In this document: positions 10,122 through 20,260 of the stretch, piece after piece | Layout: each line of letters begins with the position of its first letter | Position numbering within the stretch: the first letter of the stretch is position 1 | Assembly (NCBI GenBank): GCA_020053735.1 | Contig: JAGVMP010000006.1 | Location: 1 to 64,000 of the forward strand | DNA length: 64,000 nucleotides | Direction: 5' to 3' | DNA from: Pseudomonadota bacterium | Lineage (GTDB): Bacteria; Pseudomonadota; Gammaproteobacteria; Burkholderiales; Methylophilaceae | Made by a program: the position numbers and the translations under genes | Notes under the pieces: model-generated | Database searches by the model: none | Told to the model about the DNA's origin: nothing | Seen by the model: the letters and a program-made list of their open reading frames with translations, nothing else

Positions 10122-12536
10122 TCAAGCGGCTTTTTGAAGTTTTAACAAGCGTAACCCATTAAAAATCACAATCAAACTGGCACCCAGATCGGCAAATACT
10201 GCCATCCATAAAGTTGCTGTGCCCATAAAGGCAAGTACCAAAAATACAGCTTTAATACTTAAAGCGATAGTGATATTTTGTTTTAAGATACTGGCGGCTT
10301 TTATGCTTAAGTTGATGAACTGTGGAATTTTGCGTAAATCGTCATCCATTAAAGCCACATCTGCTGTCTCCAATGCGGTATCGGTGCCAGCCGCACCCAT
10401 GGCAAAACCGATACTTGATTTAGCTAACGCAGGTGCATCGTTAATACCGTCACCCACCATGCCCACTTTGCCGTATCTATTCAATTCTTCATTAATTACA
10501 GAAAGTTTATCTTCTGGCAAAAGATTGCCTCGCGCATCATCAATACCAACGTTTTTGGCAATGGCTTTAGCAGTAAGCTCATTATCACCCGTTAGCATTA
10601 AAGTACGAATACCGAGTGCATGTAATTCAACAATGGCTTGTCGACTGGTTTCGCGTACTGTGTCGGCAACAGCAATCACTGCGAGTGGTGTTGTTTCACT
10701 GCAAATGACGATGGCTGTTTTACCTTCGGCTTCAAACTTGTTCAATGCAGCTTCGGTGTCTGTATTACAAATGCTTAACTCTTCAACCAAACGATGGTTA
10801 CCCAAGTAATACCACTGATTATTAATACGACCTTTAACACCGCGCCCTGTGATTGCCTCAAAGTCAGCAACTTCAGCTAATACTGCGACATCAGGCAGGG
10901 ACTTCCAGTACTTACTAACGGCTGTCGAGACAGGGTGGTCAGAGCGCTCCGCCAACGTTGCGGCTAATATTAACGCAAACTTCTGTTCACCACTTAAAGC
11001 CACGATGTCGGTCACAACTGGCTTACCTTGTGTAATCGTGCCTGTTTTATCCAGTGCCAGAGACTTTAGCTTGCGACCTTCTTCTAAGTAAACACCCCCC
11101 TTAATCAGAATGCCAGCTTTTGCTGCTGCTGCAAGACCGCTCACCACTGTTACTGGTGTTGACACCACCAATGCACATGGGCATGCAATGACCAATAACA
11201 CCAGTGCTTTATAAATCCATGGCATCCAGGCCAATCCAAACAAAAGTGGCGGCACAATGGCAATACCTAAGGCGATAACGAACACGATAGGCGTATATAT
11301 TTTGGCAAAGCTATCAACAAAACGTTGAGTCGGCGCACGGCTGCCTTGTGCATCTTCGACCGCACGAATAATACGCGACAATGTTGAATCGGTTTGCGCT
11401 GCAGTAATACGATATTCAAAAGAGCCTGTTTCATTGATAGTGGCAGCAAACACTTTGTCACCTATGGTTTTAGCCACAGGTATGCTCTCACCCGTAATTG
11501 GCGCCTGATTCACCGCAGATTGCCCTTTAGTCAATTCTCCATCTAATGGAATGCGCTCACCTGGTGCGACACGAGCAATCATGCCAATACTGATGGTTGC
11601 CGCATGCATTTCTTGCCACGTGCCGTCAGCTTGTAAAATATTTGCTTTATCAGGTGCCATTTCCATCAAGCCACGAATCGCGTTGCGTGCGCGGTCAAGT
11701 GACATAGCTTCAATCATTTCAGCCAAGGTAAATAACACCATCACCATCGCAGCTTCTGGCCATTGTCCAATTAAAACTGCGCCAGTCACGGCAATTGACA
11801 TCAAAGCATTAATATTAAGATTGAGGTTTTTAAGAGCAATCCAGCCTTTTTTATAAGTACCAGTACCACTCACGGCAATAGCAAAAAGCGCTAATGCGAT
11901 TACGGGCCAAGAGTTATCTGATCCGCCAGTCCATACAATTACCTCTGCTAAAACGGCTGCAACGCCACCCGCGCCTAATAACCACCATTTTATTTGCGCA
12001 TTTGGAGTAGCTGCGTCATGCACTCTGACTGCAGTTGCTACTAAAGGCACGGCTTTCATATCAATGGCAATTAAGGCTTGTTGAATAGCCTCAGATTCGC
12101 CTAAAGTATGCGTGACTGTCAGTTTGCGTTGCATGAGATTAAACTCTAAGGCAGTAATACCATCCATCGAAGATAATTTATTACGTATCAACGCCTCTTC
12201 AGTTGGGCAATCCATATTATCAATAATAAAAATGGCTTGAGAACTTCCTGATTTAGACACAGAAGCATTTTCTACGACAGGCTTCATGCCTAGTGCGGCG
12301 ACTGCCGCAATAATAGATTCAGGATCTTGCAAATGATGCCTTACAGTCAGCTTGCGTTGCATTAAATTGAAATCGAGACTTTCCACACCTTGCATGCCTT
12401 CAAGTTTTTGACGTATTAAAGACTCCTCGGTTGGACAATCCATTTCCTCAATACGCAGGGTTAGTGTACTGGTAACTACTTTTTCTGAAAAATTGTCCTC
12501 TACATTTGAAGGTTTACTCGAGTCGCTATTTTTCAT
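10122..12536 (-). CDS. cadA: P1B-type heavy-metal ATPase (Zn/Cd/Pb class)
   Basis: ATP-driven export of soft divalent cations across the inner membrane. Two N-terminal HMA-like domains carry the motif MDCPTEE at 32-38 and 108-114, where the usual CxxC is CPTE, as in CadA/PbrA-like pumps of betaproteobacteria. Membrane segments begin at about 184. Further motifs are TGE (348-350), the metal-binding CPC (452-454) and the phosphorylated aspartate in DKTGT (496-500), with GDGIND near the C-terminal end of the P domain. The CPC core and N-terminus point to Zn/Cd/Pb rather than copper. It is last in a run of metal-resistance genes on this strand. Confidence 0.93.
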   Translation of the reverse strand: MKNSDSSKPSNVEDNFSEKVVTSTLTLRIEEMDCPTEESLIRQKLEGMQGVESLDFNLMQRKLTVRHHLQDPESIIAAVAALGMKPVVENASVSKSGSSQAIFIIDNMDCPTEEALIRNKLSSMDGITALEFNLMQRKLTVTHTLGESEAIQQALIAIDMKAVPLVATAVRVHDAATPNAQIKWWLLGAGGVAAVLAEVIVWTGGSDNSWPVIALALFAIAVSGTGTYKKGWIALKNLNLNINALMSIAVTGAVLIGQWPEAAMVMVLFTLAEMIEAMSLDRARNAIRGLMEMAPDKANILQADGTWQEMHAATISIGMIARVAPGERIPLDGELTKGQSAVNQAPITGESIPVAKTIGDKVFAATINETGSFEYRITAAQTDSTLSRIIRAVEDAQGSRAPTQRFVDSFAKIYTPIVFVIALGIAIVPPLLFGLAWMPWIYKALVLLVIACPCALVVSTPVTVVSGLAAAAKAGILIKGGVYLEEGRKLKSLALDKTGTITQGKPVVTDIVALSGEQKFALILAATLAERSDHPVSTAVSKYWKSLPDVAVLAEVADFEAITGRGVKGRINNQWYYLGNHRLVEELSICNTDTEAALNKFEAEGKTAIVICSETTPLAVIAVADTVRETSRQAIVELHALGIRTLMLTGDNELTAKAIAKNVGIDDARGNLLPEDKLSVINEELNRYGKVGMVGDGINDAPALAKSSIGFAMGAAGTDTALETADVALMDDDLRKIPQFINLSIKAASILKQNITIALSIKAVFLVLAFMGTATLWMAVFADLGASLIVIFNGLRLLKLQKAA

Positions 12537-12621
12537 ATGGATTTTACCTTTCAGGGTAAGCTCTAAGTTTTCTCACTACTTAGTTAAATTCAGCATGCTT
12601 ATTAAATAGCAAGCGCAGAAT

Positions 12622-13065
12622 TTATTTATTTTCATCTGAATCTGAATGACTTTTTTTAAGTAAGCGATTCCATCCTGGTAAATGATGCAAGCTCAACGTG
12701 CCAAGAATCAATAGTGCAGTCAGTCCTGCCAATAAATACATCCCAAATGCACTAGCCATGCCAACCGCAGCGGTTGCCCATAATGTTGCCGCAGTCGTTA
12801 ATCCCTGCACACGGCCACGTACTTGCAAAATAACGCCTGCGCCAATAAACCCCATACCCGTGACAACTTGAGAAGCTATTCTAGTTGGGTCACCTGTGAG
12901 ATGTTGAGAAATGATACTAAAGGCGCATGAGCCTACTGCCACTGCCATATAAGTACGAAGACCCGCATCACGATTATGGTTTTCACGCTCCCAACCAATC
13001 ATACCGCCTAATACTGCAGCAAAGATTATTCTGGCTGCTAACATTAATTCCAGATTCCAATCCAT
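12622..13065 (-). CDS. MgtC/SapB-family membrane protein
   Basis: A 147-aa integral membrane protein with four hydrophobic helices and the family signature GGMIGWERENHNRDAGLRTY near the N-terminus. MgtC relatives modulate ion homeostasis or ATPase activity in other bacteria. Here a link to metal stress is suggested only by location. The start at 13065 is preferred because AAGGGA lies 8 nt upstream of it; an in-frame ATG 8 codons earlier lacks such a site. It sits between the CDF exporter and the P1B ATPase genes, all on the minus strand. Confidence 0.82.
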   Translation of the reverse strand: MDWNLELMLAARIIFAAVLGGMIGWERENHNRDAGLRTYMAVAVGSCAFSIISQHLTGDPTRIASQVVTGMGFIGAGVILQVRGRVQGLTTAATLWATAAVGMASAFGMYLLAGLTALLILGTLSLHHLPGWNRLLKKSHSDSDENK

Positions 13066-13173
13066 AATAATTCCCTTATTAATGATCAATTTATTAAGTT
13101 TTTTGCGTTTTTATAAACTTTTAAATTAGTTTTAAACCACCCAAGTTCTAGCGATATACTTATGCCCACTCAC

Positions 13174-14070
13174 TTAAAAAATATCAGTTTTTTCGTTCTC
13201 ACAATCATTGATTTCACATTGAATGGTGCTGTGGTAGATTGAAAAGTCAGTCTCCAGTAACTCTCTTATTTTTTGAATAATTACCTCTGGCGAGGCATCT
13301 GAAGTATGTACAACATGTGCGGTGAGGCTATTTTTTTCACTACTTATTCCCCAAATATGTAAGTCATGCACATTGATTACATTTGAAATATTGAGTATAG
13401 ATTTTTTAACTTCGTTAAGCCCAATGCCTTGCGGCACCCCCTCTAATAATAGATTTAAGCTTTCATTAAGCAACACCCAAGTGCGTGGCAATACCCATAG
13501 GCCAATAGCAACTGCTACTACCGTATCTACCCAAGCCCAACCAGTCATGTAAATGACAATAGCCCCCACAATTACACCTATAGAACCAAGCATGTCGCTC
13601 CAGACTTCGAGATACGCACCTTTCATGTTTAAACTTTTATCTTTACCACTGCTAAGTAAGCGTATGCTAATCAAATTGATAATGAGCCCCAATATAGCCA
13701 CCCAAAGCATGGCCATAGATTCCACATCAGTAGGATTTTTAAAACGGTCTACCGCCTCAAACAAAATATAAATAGCCACGGCAAACAACAAGAGCGCATT
13801 AAAAGCAGCCGCTAAAATCTCAAATCTAGCATAGCCATAAGTGCGTAAGCTATCTGCAGGCCGCTTTGCAATACGCACTGCTGCGAGTGCAACGGCCAAC
13901 GCCGCAGCATCAGTAAACATGTGTGCAGCATCAGAAATTAATGCAAGGCTGTTATAAAAAACTCCCGCTGCAAACTCAGCAATTAAAAAAGTGCTAGTTA
14001 AGCCTAATGCCCACCAAAGTACTTTTTCATTTTGACTACCAGGTATTGCTTGTGTGTGACCTGTACTCAT
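13174..14070 (-). CDS. czcD: Cation diffusion facilitator (CzcD-like)
   Basis: Proton-coupled exporter of Zn2+/Co2+/Cd2+ from the cytoplasm. Six membrane helices are predicted. The transport-site motif SDAAHMFTDAAAL lies in helix II (about residues 45-57) and a second HxxxD-type site is represented by EVWSDMLGS. The C-terminal cytoplasmic domain includes HDLHIWGISS. At 298 aa it is a normal CDF length. Its ATG overlaps the czcA stop codon by one base (TAATG), showing translational coupling with the RND pump. Confidence 0.93.
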   Translation of the reverse strand: MSTGHTQAIPGSQNEKVLWWALGLTSTFLIAEFAAGVFYNSLALISDAAHMFTDAAALAVALAAVRIAKRPADSLRTYGYARFEILAAAFNALLLFAVAIYILFEAVDRFKNPTDVESMAMLWVAILGLIINLISIRLLSSGKDKSLNMKGAYLEVWSDMLGSIGVIVGAIVIYMTGWAWVDTVVAVAIGLWVLPRTWVLLNESLNLLLEGVPQGIGLNEVKKSILNISNVINVHDLHIWGISSEKNSLTAHVVHTSDASPEVIIQKIRELLETDFSIYHSTIQCEINDCENEKTDIF

Positions 14071-17000
14071 TATGCTGCTCCTTGAGCAGGTTTTATAACA
14101 GCGCTATGCTTAGGCTGGGTTTTGTGCACCATGGCATATAGCAAAGGCAGGACTAATAATGTGAGTAAAGTAGATGACAATATGCCACCAATCACTACCG
14201 TGGCTAAAGGCCGTTGCACTTCTGCCCCTACGCCTGTGGCAATCGCCATTGGAATAAAGCCGAATGAAGCAACTAACGCAGTCATCAAAATTGGGCGCAA
14301 TCTTGTCAGTGCGCCTTCGCGCACCGCCTCATTGAGCGCTCGGCCTTCGACACGTAAATTATTGATGAAAGTAATCATCACCAAACCATTTAGCACTGCC
14401 ACACCCGACAGCGCAATAAAGCCGACACCTGCCGAGATTGAAAGCGGAATGCCCGTAAGCCAGAGGGCGGTGACGCCACCTGTAAGCGCAAATGGAATAC
14501 CACTAAACACAATTAAACCATCTTTGAAGTTACCAAACACTGCATATAACAGCATAAACACAATCATCAAAGCCAATGGTATGACGATTTTTAAGCGATT
14601 TGCAGCAGATTGCAATTGCTTAAACGTACCACCCCATTCTAACCAATTGCCAGCGGGTATTTTTATATCTGTCGCAATACTCGCTTTTGCCTCAGCCACA
14701 AACGAACCTATGTCGCGGTTGCGGACATTGGCAGTCACCACCACATTACGCTTGCCATTGGCGCGACTGAACTGGTTGGCACCTTGGGCTACATCTAATG
14801 TCGCCAGCTCATTTAAGCGCATATAAGTCGCAGTGTTATTCACATTCAACTTGATCGGCAAACGTTCCAGCATGGTAGTATCTAAACGTTGTGCGGCATT
14901 AAGGCGCACCACAATATCAAAACGTCTATCGCCATCATATACAGCGCCTGCATTTGCGCCGTTCATGGCAATGCTCACAGCGCTTTGAATATCCTCCATA
15001 TTGACACCCAAACGCGCGATTTTTTCACGGTCGATATTTACAGTCAATACAGGTAAACCCGTGGTTTGCTCAACCTTTACATCGGCACTACCTTGGGTTT
15101 TTTCCAACACGGCAGATACCGCTTCTGCCGTTTCAGCCATAATTTCAAGATTATCACCAAATATTTTTACCGCTACATCGCTGCGCACGCCAGAAATCAG
15201 TTCGTTAAAACGCATTTGAATGGGCTGGGTAAACTCATAATTGTTACCTGGCACTTTAACTACTGCTGCTTGAATTTGTGCAATTAATGCGTTTTTACTT
15301 AAGCCTGGGTCTGGCCATTCTGATCTTGGCTTTAAGATTAAAAACGTATCTGCCACACTGGGCGGCATGGGGTCGGTGGCGATTTCTGCCGTGCCAAGTT
15401 TTGCATACACTCTCTCAATCTGAGGAAAAGTTTTGACAGTTTTTTCCAGTTCTTGCTGCATGGTAATGGCTTGACTTAAACTAGTACCAGGAATACGCAA
15501 GGCATGTAGAGCAATATCGCCTTCATCTAAGCTAGGCACAAACTCGCTGCCCATGCGCGTAAGTAATAAGCCACTTAGCACCACTGTAGTAATTGCGAGC
15601 GTAATCACAACGGCTTTATTGATGAGCGTCCAATCTAGCACAGGGGTGTAGATTTTTTTTGCCCACTGCATCACCTTGTTTTCTTTTTCTTCCACACGCC
15701 CAGTCACAAATAGCGCGATGGCAGCGGGAATAAACGTCACCGAAATAACCATCGCTGCTATCAGCGCAATCACCACCGTAAATGCCATGGGCTGGAACAT
15801 TTTGCCCTCTACCCCTGTGAGTGCAAAAATAGGTAAGTACACCGCCATAATAATCAGTTGGCCGTAAATCAGTGGCCGTCTTGCCTCGCGGGCGGCTGAG
15901 AACACCTCGGTAAATCGCTCAGTGCGCGTTAAATTACGCCCAACCATACTTTGTGTGTGCGCAAGACGGCGCATGGCGTTTTCTACAATCACCACTGCGC
16001 CATCAATAATAATGCCAAAATCCAGTGCGCCTAAGCTCATTAAATTGGCACTGACTTTATTGCCCACCATACCTGTAAACGTCATTAACATAGCCAGTGG
16101 AATCACACACATGGTGATAATGGCGGCACGAATATTACCCAAAAATATGAATAAAATGGCAACCACTAACAGCGCACCTTCTATCAGATTCTTTTTAACC
16201 GTGTTAATGGCTTTATCAATCAAAATCGTGCGGTCGTAAACCGTATTAGCCGTAATGCCGGCAGGCAGTGTTTTATTGACCTCAGCCAGCCTGGTAGCAA
16301 TCGCTTGCGAAACTGTACGGCTGTTTTCGCCCATCAACATAAACACTGTACCTAGCACAACTTCTTCACCATTTTGGGTAGCAGCCCCGGTGCGCAAAAC
16401 GCTGCCAGTAGATACCGTGGCTACATCTTTAACACGAATAGGCGTGCCGTTTCTGCTATCTAATACCACATTACTCAAGGCATTTAGCGCTAGATCTTGA
16501 TTTTTACTATCAACCGCTATTTGACCTGGCACGCGAATTAAATATTGCTCACCTAGCTTTTCAATGTAGCCCGCGCCTTGATTATTGGTATTTTTTTCTA
16601 ACGCATTTAAAATATCAGCGAGTGTTAACCCATAATTCACCAGTGCTTCTAAATTAGGTGAGACTTGATATTGCTTACTATAACCACCAATAGTATTAAT
16701 TTCGGTGACCCCTGGCACATTGCGTAGTTGCGGCTTGATAATCCAATCTTGCACTTCACGCAAATCCATGGCTGTGTAAGGCGTGCCATCTGCTTTAAGC
16801 GCACCAGGTTTAGCAGAAACTACCCACATAAAAATCTCGCCCAAACCTGTGGCGGTTGGCCCCATTTCAGAGGCAATGCCAGCTGGCAACTTTTCTTTTA
16901 CCTGCGCAATACGCTCTGCTACTAATTGGCGTGCAAAATAAATATTGGTGCCTTCTTTAAATATCACCGTGACTTGCGATAAACCATAACGCGAAATAGA

Positions 17001-17315
17001 ACGTGTTTCTTCTAAATTTGGTAGCCCCGCCATTGCAGTTTCAACTGGGTAGGTAATGCGCTGCTCAGTTTCTAAAGGTGAGTACCCAGGTGCAGCTGAG
17101 TTAATTTGTACTTGCACATTGGTAATATCGGGCACCGCATCAATTGGCAGATTTTGGTAGCTTACAATGCCGATGATGGCCACACCTAAGCTAATCAACA
17201 TCACCAACCAGCGTTGGTCTATCGCAAATGCGATTAATTTCTCAAAAAAGCCTTTCGCGCTATGCGGATTTACATCACTGCTTTCTAGGCTTTTAGTTTG
17301 AAGGTCAGTGGTCAT
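14070..17315 (-). CDS. czcA: Heavy-metal RND efflux pump (CzcA type)
   Basis: Inner-membrane proton antiporter of the HME-RND family that, with CzcB and CzcC, drives divalent cations out through the envelope. It shows the 12-helix RND layout in two halves and the charged helix IV motif GALDFGIIIDGAVVIVEN typical of CzcA. The helix after the large second periplasmic loop (FMLLYAVFGNFKDG) is also clear. The start at 17315 is chosen because AGGAG precedes that ATG; an upstream TTG codon in frame lies inside the site. The 1081-aa length is normal. It overlaps the end of czcB by 11 nt. A remnant of a related gene lies at 8284-8421. Confidence 0.95.
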   Translation of the reverse strand: MTTDLQTKSLESSDVNPHSAKGFFEKLIAFAIDQRWLVMLISLGVAIIGIVSYQNLPIDAVPDITNVQVQINSAAPGYSPLETEQRITYPVETAMAGLPNLEETRSISRYGLSQVTVIFKEGTNIYFARQLVAERIAQVKEKLPAGIASEMGPTATGLGEIFMWVVSAKPGALKADGTPYTAMDLREVQDWIIKPQLRNVPGVTEINTIGGYSKQYQVSPNLEALVNYGLTLADILNALEKNTNNQGAGYIEKLGEQYLIRVPGQIAVDSKNQDLALNALSNVVLDSRNGTPIRVKDVATVSTGSVLRTGAATQNGEEVVLGTVFMLMGENSRTVSQAIATRLAEVNKTLPAGITANTVYDRTILIDKAINTVKKNLIEGALLVVAILFIFLGNIRAAIITMCVIPLAMLMTFTGMVGNKVSANLMSLGALDFGIIIDGAVVIVENAMRRLAHTQSMVGRNLTRTERFTEVFSAAREARRPLIYGQLIIMAVYLPIFALTGVEGKMFQPMAFTVVIALIAAMVISVTFIPAAIALFVTGRVEEKENKVMQWAKKIYTPVLDWTLINKAVVITLAITTVVLSGLLLTRMGSEFVPSLDEGDIALHALRIPGTSLSQAITMQQELEKTVKTFPQIERVYAKLGTAEIATDPMPPSVADTFLILKPRSEWPDPGLSKNALIAQIQAAVVKVPGNNYEFTQPIQMRFNELISGVRSDVAVKIFGDNLEIMAETAEAVSAVLEKTQGSADVKVEQTTGLPVLTVNIDREKIARLGVNMEDIQSAVSIAMNGANAGAVYDGDRRFDIVVRLNAAQRLDTTMLERLPIKLNVNNTATYMRLNELATLDVAQGANQFSRANGKRNVVVTANVRNRDIGSFVAEAKASIATDIKIPAGNWLEWGGTFKQLQSAANRLKIVIPLALMIVFMLLYAVFGNFKDGLIVFSGIPFALTGGVTALWLTGIPLSISAGVGFIALSGVAVLNGLVMITFINNLRVEGRALNEAVREGALTRLRPILMTALVASFGFIPMAIATGVGAEVQRPLATVVIGGILSSTLLTLLVLPLLYAMVHKTQPKHSAVIKPAQGAA

Positions 17316-18903
17316 GGCTAGCTCCTGATTTGCCAAGCTCGGCTTTTACGACAAAACTGTTGCCAGCAGCATATTGTTCGCCATCAATCAAACCAGATAG
17401 CACTTCCACATATTTACCATCGCGACGACCCAATTGAACTGGTCGTGCTTCAAAAGCGTCCCCATAACGGCCAAATACCACATCGCCATACTGCAGGCTT
17501 TGTATCGCCTCCACTGAAACCGCAAGCGGCACGTTCACTTCATCTGCCACTAAGTCAATATTCACGGGCAGGCCAGCCAGCCAATTGGATTTTTCGTTTG
17601 TTAATACTACACGGGCTATTGCAGTGCGACTTTGCTCGGCCACCAGTGGCGCAATATAAGTAATCGTTCCCGCTGTACTTTGCTCAAATGCAGCTGCACG
17701 TACTGTCACTTTTTGTCCTGTTTTTACTAAGCCTAAATCTTTAATGGGAATACTCATTTCAGCCCATACCGTGTTTAAATCAGCCACTTCAAACATCATT
17801 TGTGTTAACTCTAATACTTGTCCAGCAGCCACATTTTTGCGCGTAATTACACCATCAATCGGGGCTTTCAACGTATAGCGCGAACCACTACCGCCACTAA
17901 CCCCCATGCTGGACAATTTTTGCTGCTGCTGCGCTAATTCTATTTGTGCCAATTGCAAATCATTTTTAGCGGCAAGATAATCTTGCTCGGCCGATATTTT
18001 CTCGCGCCACAAGTTTTCCTCACGCGTTAAAGTTGTTTTAGCAAGGTTCAAGCGTTGTTGCGCTGCCGATAAATCACCGCGATTGGCAGCTACATCTAAA
18101 CTTGAAACCACCGCCAATGTTTGGCCGCGTTTTACTTTATCGCCCACATTAGCCGTGATGCTTTCTACAATGCCACTCATGCGTGGCAAAACCTGCACAG
18201 CCTTATCTGCATTTAATTTAATTTCGCCCAATAAGCGTAAGTTAGTTTGAATGTTTGCAGGTGCAACGGTTAGTACTTCAATTGCATTATCTTTAAGCTG
18301 CTTTGCGCTTAATGAAACTCTCGCCTCTACTTGCTCGTAGGCAAATTGATGTGTTTTATCAGCATGGGTTGCCTCTATAGTCACTTTAAAAGAATGTGGC
18401 TCTTCAACAACAATTTTTGAGGTTAAATAATCTTTCTCAGGCGTGAATTTAAAGATTTGTGCCTCACGACCCAAACGTGATAATTTTAAAGTCACTGAAG
18501 TGCTGGTAGACGCTAGTGGTTTATTATTTGAATACGCATAAAGTCTAAATTCTGGTGGCTGATTTTGTTCAAAAATCGTGACTTCAATTGCATAGTCACC
18601 ATCAGTAAAAAGCTTACCGCCGTGTGGGCCTTTAGTGCTTTTAGAGTCCATTGCTGGCTGATTGTGGTCTTTTTCATGAGCAGGTCCAGTCTCTACATGC
18701 TCTAGTTTTTTGTCTGTAGCTTCTTCTGCATGCTCCTCATGTTCAGCGCCTGCTTCTTCTGCATGCTCACCACCTGCCTCATCAGCATGGTCGCCATGAC
18801 CTGCCTCTGCTTTAGGTTCTTCTGCTTTTAAAATGAGGCCTGCTACTGCTATGCCCATTAAAATAATGGCAATGATTAGCCACATTTGTTTACTTAATTT
18901 CAT
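17305..18903 (-). CDS. czcB: Metal efflux periplasmic adaptor (CzcB type), His-rich N-terminus
   Basis: Membrane-fusion protein joining CzcA to the outer-membrane channel. A single N-terminal membrane helix (about residues 7-25) is followed by a His/Glu/Asp-rich stretch (about 33-90) with repeated HAEEAG-like units, a probable periplasmic metal-binding region. The later part has the lipoyl and coiled-coil hairpin (AAQQRLNLAKTTL...AQIELAQQQQKL) and beta-barrel regions. The ATG at 18903 has AAGGAA six nt upstream; an in-frame start nine codons earlier has none. It overlaps the czcC end by 14 nt. Confidence 0.92.
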   Translation of the reverse strand: MKLSKQMWLIIAIILMGIAVAGLILKAEEPKAEAGHGDHADEAGGEHAEEAGAEHEEHAEEATDKKLEHVETGPAHEKDHNQPAMDSKSTKGPHGGKLFTDGDYAIEVTIFEQNQPPEFRLYAYSNNKPLASTSTSVTLKLSRLGREAQIFKFTPEKDYLTSKIVVEEPHSFKVTIEATHADKTHQFAYEQVEARVSLSAKQLKDNAIEVLTVAPANIQTNLRLLGEIKLNADKAVQVLPRMSGIVESITANVGDKVKRGQTLAVVSSLDVAANRGDLSAAQQRLNLAKTTLTREENLWREKISAEQDYLAAKNDLQLAQIELAQQQQKLSSMGVSGGSGSRYTLKAPIDGVITRKNVAAGQVLELTQMMFEVADLNTVWAEMSIPIKDLGLVKTGQKVTVRAAAFEQSTAGTITYIAPLVAEQSRTAIARVVLTNEKSNWLAGLPVNIDLVADEVNVPLAVSVEAIQSLQYGDVVFGRYGDAFEARPVQLGRRDGKYVEVLSGLIDGEQYAAGNSFVVKAELGKSGASHDH

Positions 18904-20185
18904 AGAAATTCCTTTTATTAACATCATCAATTAATGGTTGATAAGTGCTAGTTAAACCTAAAATGCTTTGAATATCAGCTTCAGCTTGGTGCGCGAAAGC
19001 CTGCGTTTGAATAAACTGAGTTTTGGTTTGAAATAAGGTGCGTTGCACATCTAGCACCTCTAAAAAGCTAAACTTACCAAACTCAAAGCCTTTGCGTGCG
19101 GCATCAAAAGCGCTCTGTGCACCAGGTAAAATATCTTGCCTGTAAGTGTCAATAGCCTCAATTTGCGACTGCCAGCGTGCATAAGCAATTGCTAACTCTG
19201 TCTGCAATTGATTTTCTAACGCAGTTTTTTCATCCTGCGCTTGCACTTCCCGCGCTTTAGCGCTTTGTAAATTACCTTGATTTCTATCAAACAAAGGGAT
19301 AGGAACTGATAAACCAATTAGCGCTTGTGTGATACCGCCGAGCTCTTCATTGCGACGTGCACCTAGGCTTATAGTCACATCCGGCGTTTGTCTAGATTTT
19401 TCTATCTCACTGAATGCTTGTTTTTGTACGACCGTTAGACTGGCTTTTTTAAGGCGTGGTGAGTTGGGTAACTCTGCGGCTAATGCATTTAATGTAGGCA
19501 GAGTATTGAGTTTGTCTAATTCGCCCACTGCAGTAAACGTTGTTGTTTCTGCTGACGCTAAGCCTTTACCCCACAAGCTTATTAAACGCTTTTTAGCAGC
19601 AATTAATTGCTGGCTTGCGTTTACTAAATCAACTTTTAAGCTCGCCTCTATCACTTTGGCTTTGGTTTCCTCGACAGGCGAAACCTTACCTGCCAATACC
19701 CGCTTGGCGGTAGTTTCTTTTGAAGTGGTGCCAATTTTTAATAGTTCGGTTGCTAACATTTGCGCTTGTTGCGCGGCCAGCACTTGATAAAACGCTGCAT
19801 ATACTTTGGCACTGGTTTCTGCTAGAGCAATGCGAATATCGACATCGGCAATGGCTATGTTTGCATCAGCTGCTGCAATCCGCTTATCGCGTTTTCCAGC
19901 CGTTTCTAACTGTTGACTTATTTGCAAGATGGTTTGGCGGTTGCGACTGCGCAAATCTTCTATTTGTGCAGACAAAGTTGGGTTTGGACGCTTGCCTGCT
20001 TGTAAAGCTTGGCCGTTTTCTACTTCGCGCCCGCTTATTGCCACCGCAATATCAGGGTTGGCTTGCAGAGCTAAGGCTGTTGCTTCATCTAGGCTAATAT
20101 TTTCTGCTGCAAATGCAGGGCTTATTAGGCTAAAGTGTCCAGCTAAATTGAGTAATACAAAAAATAAAAATTGGGTATAACGCAT
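18890..20185 (-). CDS. czcC: Outer-membrane efflux channel (CzcC type)
   Basis: TolC-family outer-membrane protein of the Czc complex. A signal peptide ends at AFA (residues about 25-27). The body shows the internally repeated helical structure of the family, with DEATALALQANPDIAVA near the N-terminus and RNEELGGITQALIGLSVPIPLFDRNQG in the second repeat, split here only for description. The 431-aa length is typical. AGGAG lies directly before the ATG. It is the first structural gene of the pump, 75 nt after czcI. Confidence 0.92.
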   Translation of the reverse strand: MRYTQFLFFVLLNLAGHFSLISPAFAAENISLDEATALALQANPDIAVAISGREVENGQALQAGKRPNPTLSAQIEDLRSRNRQTILQISQQLETAGKRDKRIAAADANIAIADVDIRIALAETSAKVYAAFYQVLAAQQAQMLATELLKIGTTSKETTAKRVLAGKVSPVEETKAKVIEASLKVDLVNASQQLIAAKKRLISLWGKGLASAETTTFTAVGELDKLNTLPTLNALAAELPNSPRLKKASLTVVQKQAFSEIEKSRQTPDVTISLGARRNEELGGITQALIGLSVPIPLFDRNQGNLQSAKAREVQAQDEKTALENQLQTELAIAYARWQSQIEAIDTYRQDILPGAQSAFDAARKGFEFGKFSFLEVLDVQRTLFQTKTQFIQTQAFAHQAEADIQSILGLTSTYQPLIDDVNKRNFYEIK

Positions 20186-20260
20186 GCCATTCTCCTAAAA
20201 TTAGAAAAATCGGCGAGCGTTGACAAAGTAATATTAATCGTTAAATGATTGCCCGCCGAA

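Noticed and set aside
10219..10809. Long open frame on the plus strand inside the P1B ATPase gene
   Set aside because: Shadow of the minus-strand gene, which has full motif support; the encoded sequence is low-complexity Ser/Ala/Leu with no recognisable domain and no ribosome-binding site.
14122..14826. 234-codon plus-strand frame opposite czcA
   Set aside because: Antisense shadow of a conserved pump gene; composition is typical of reverse-strand reading.
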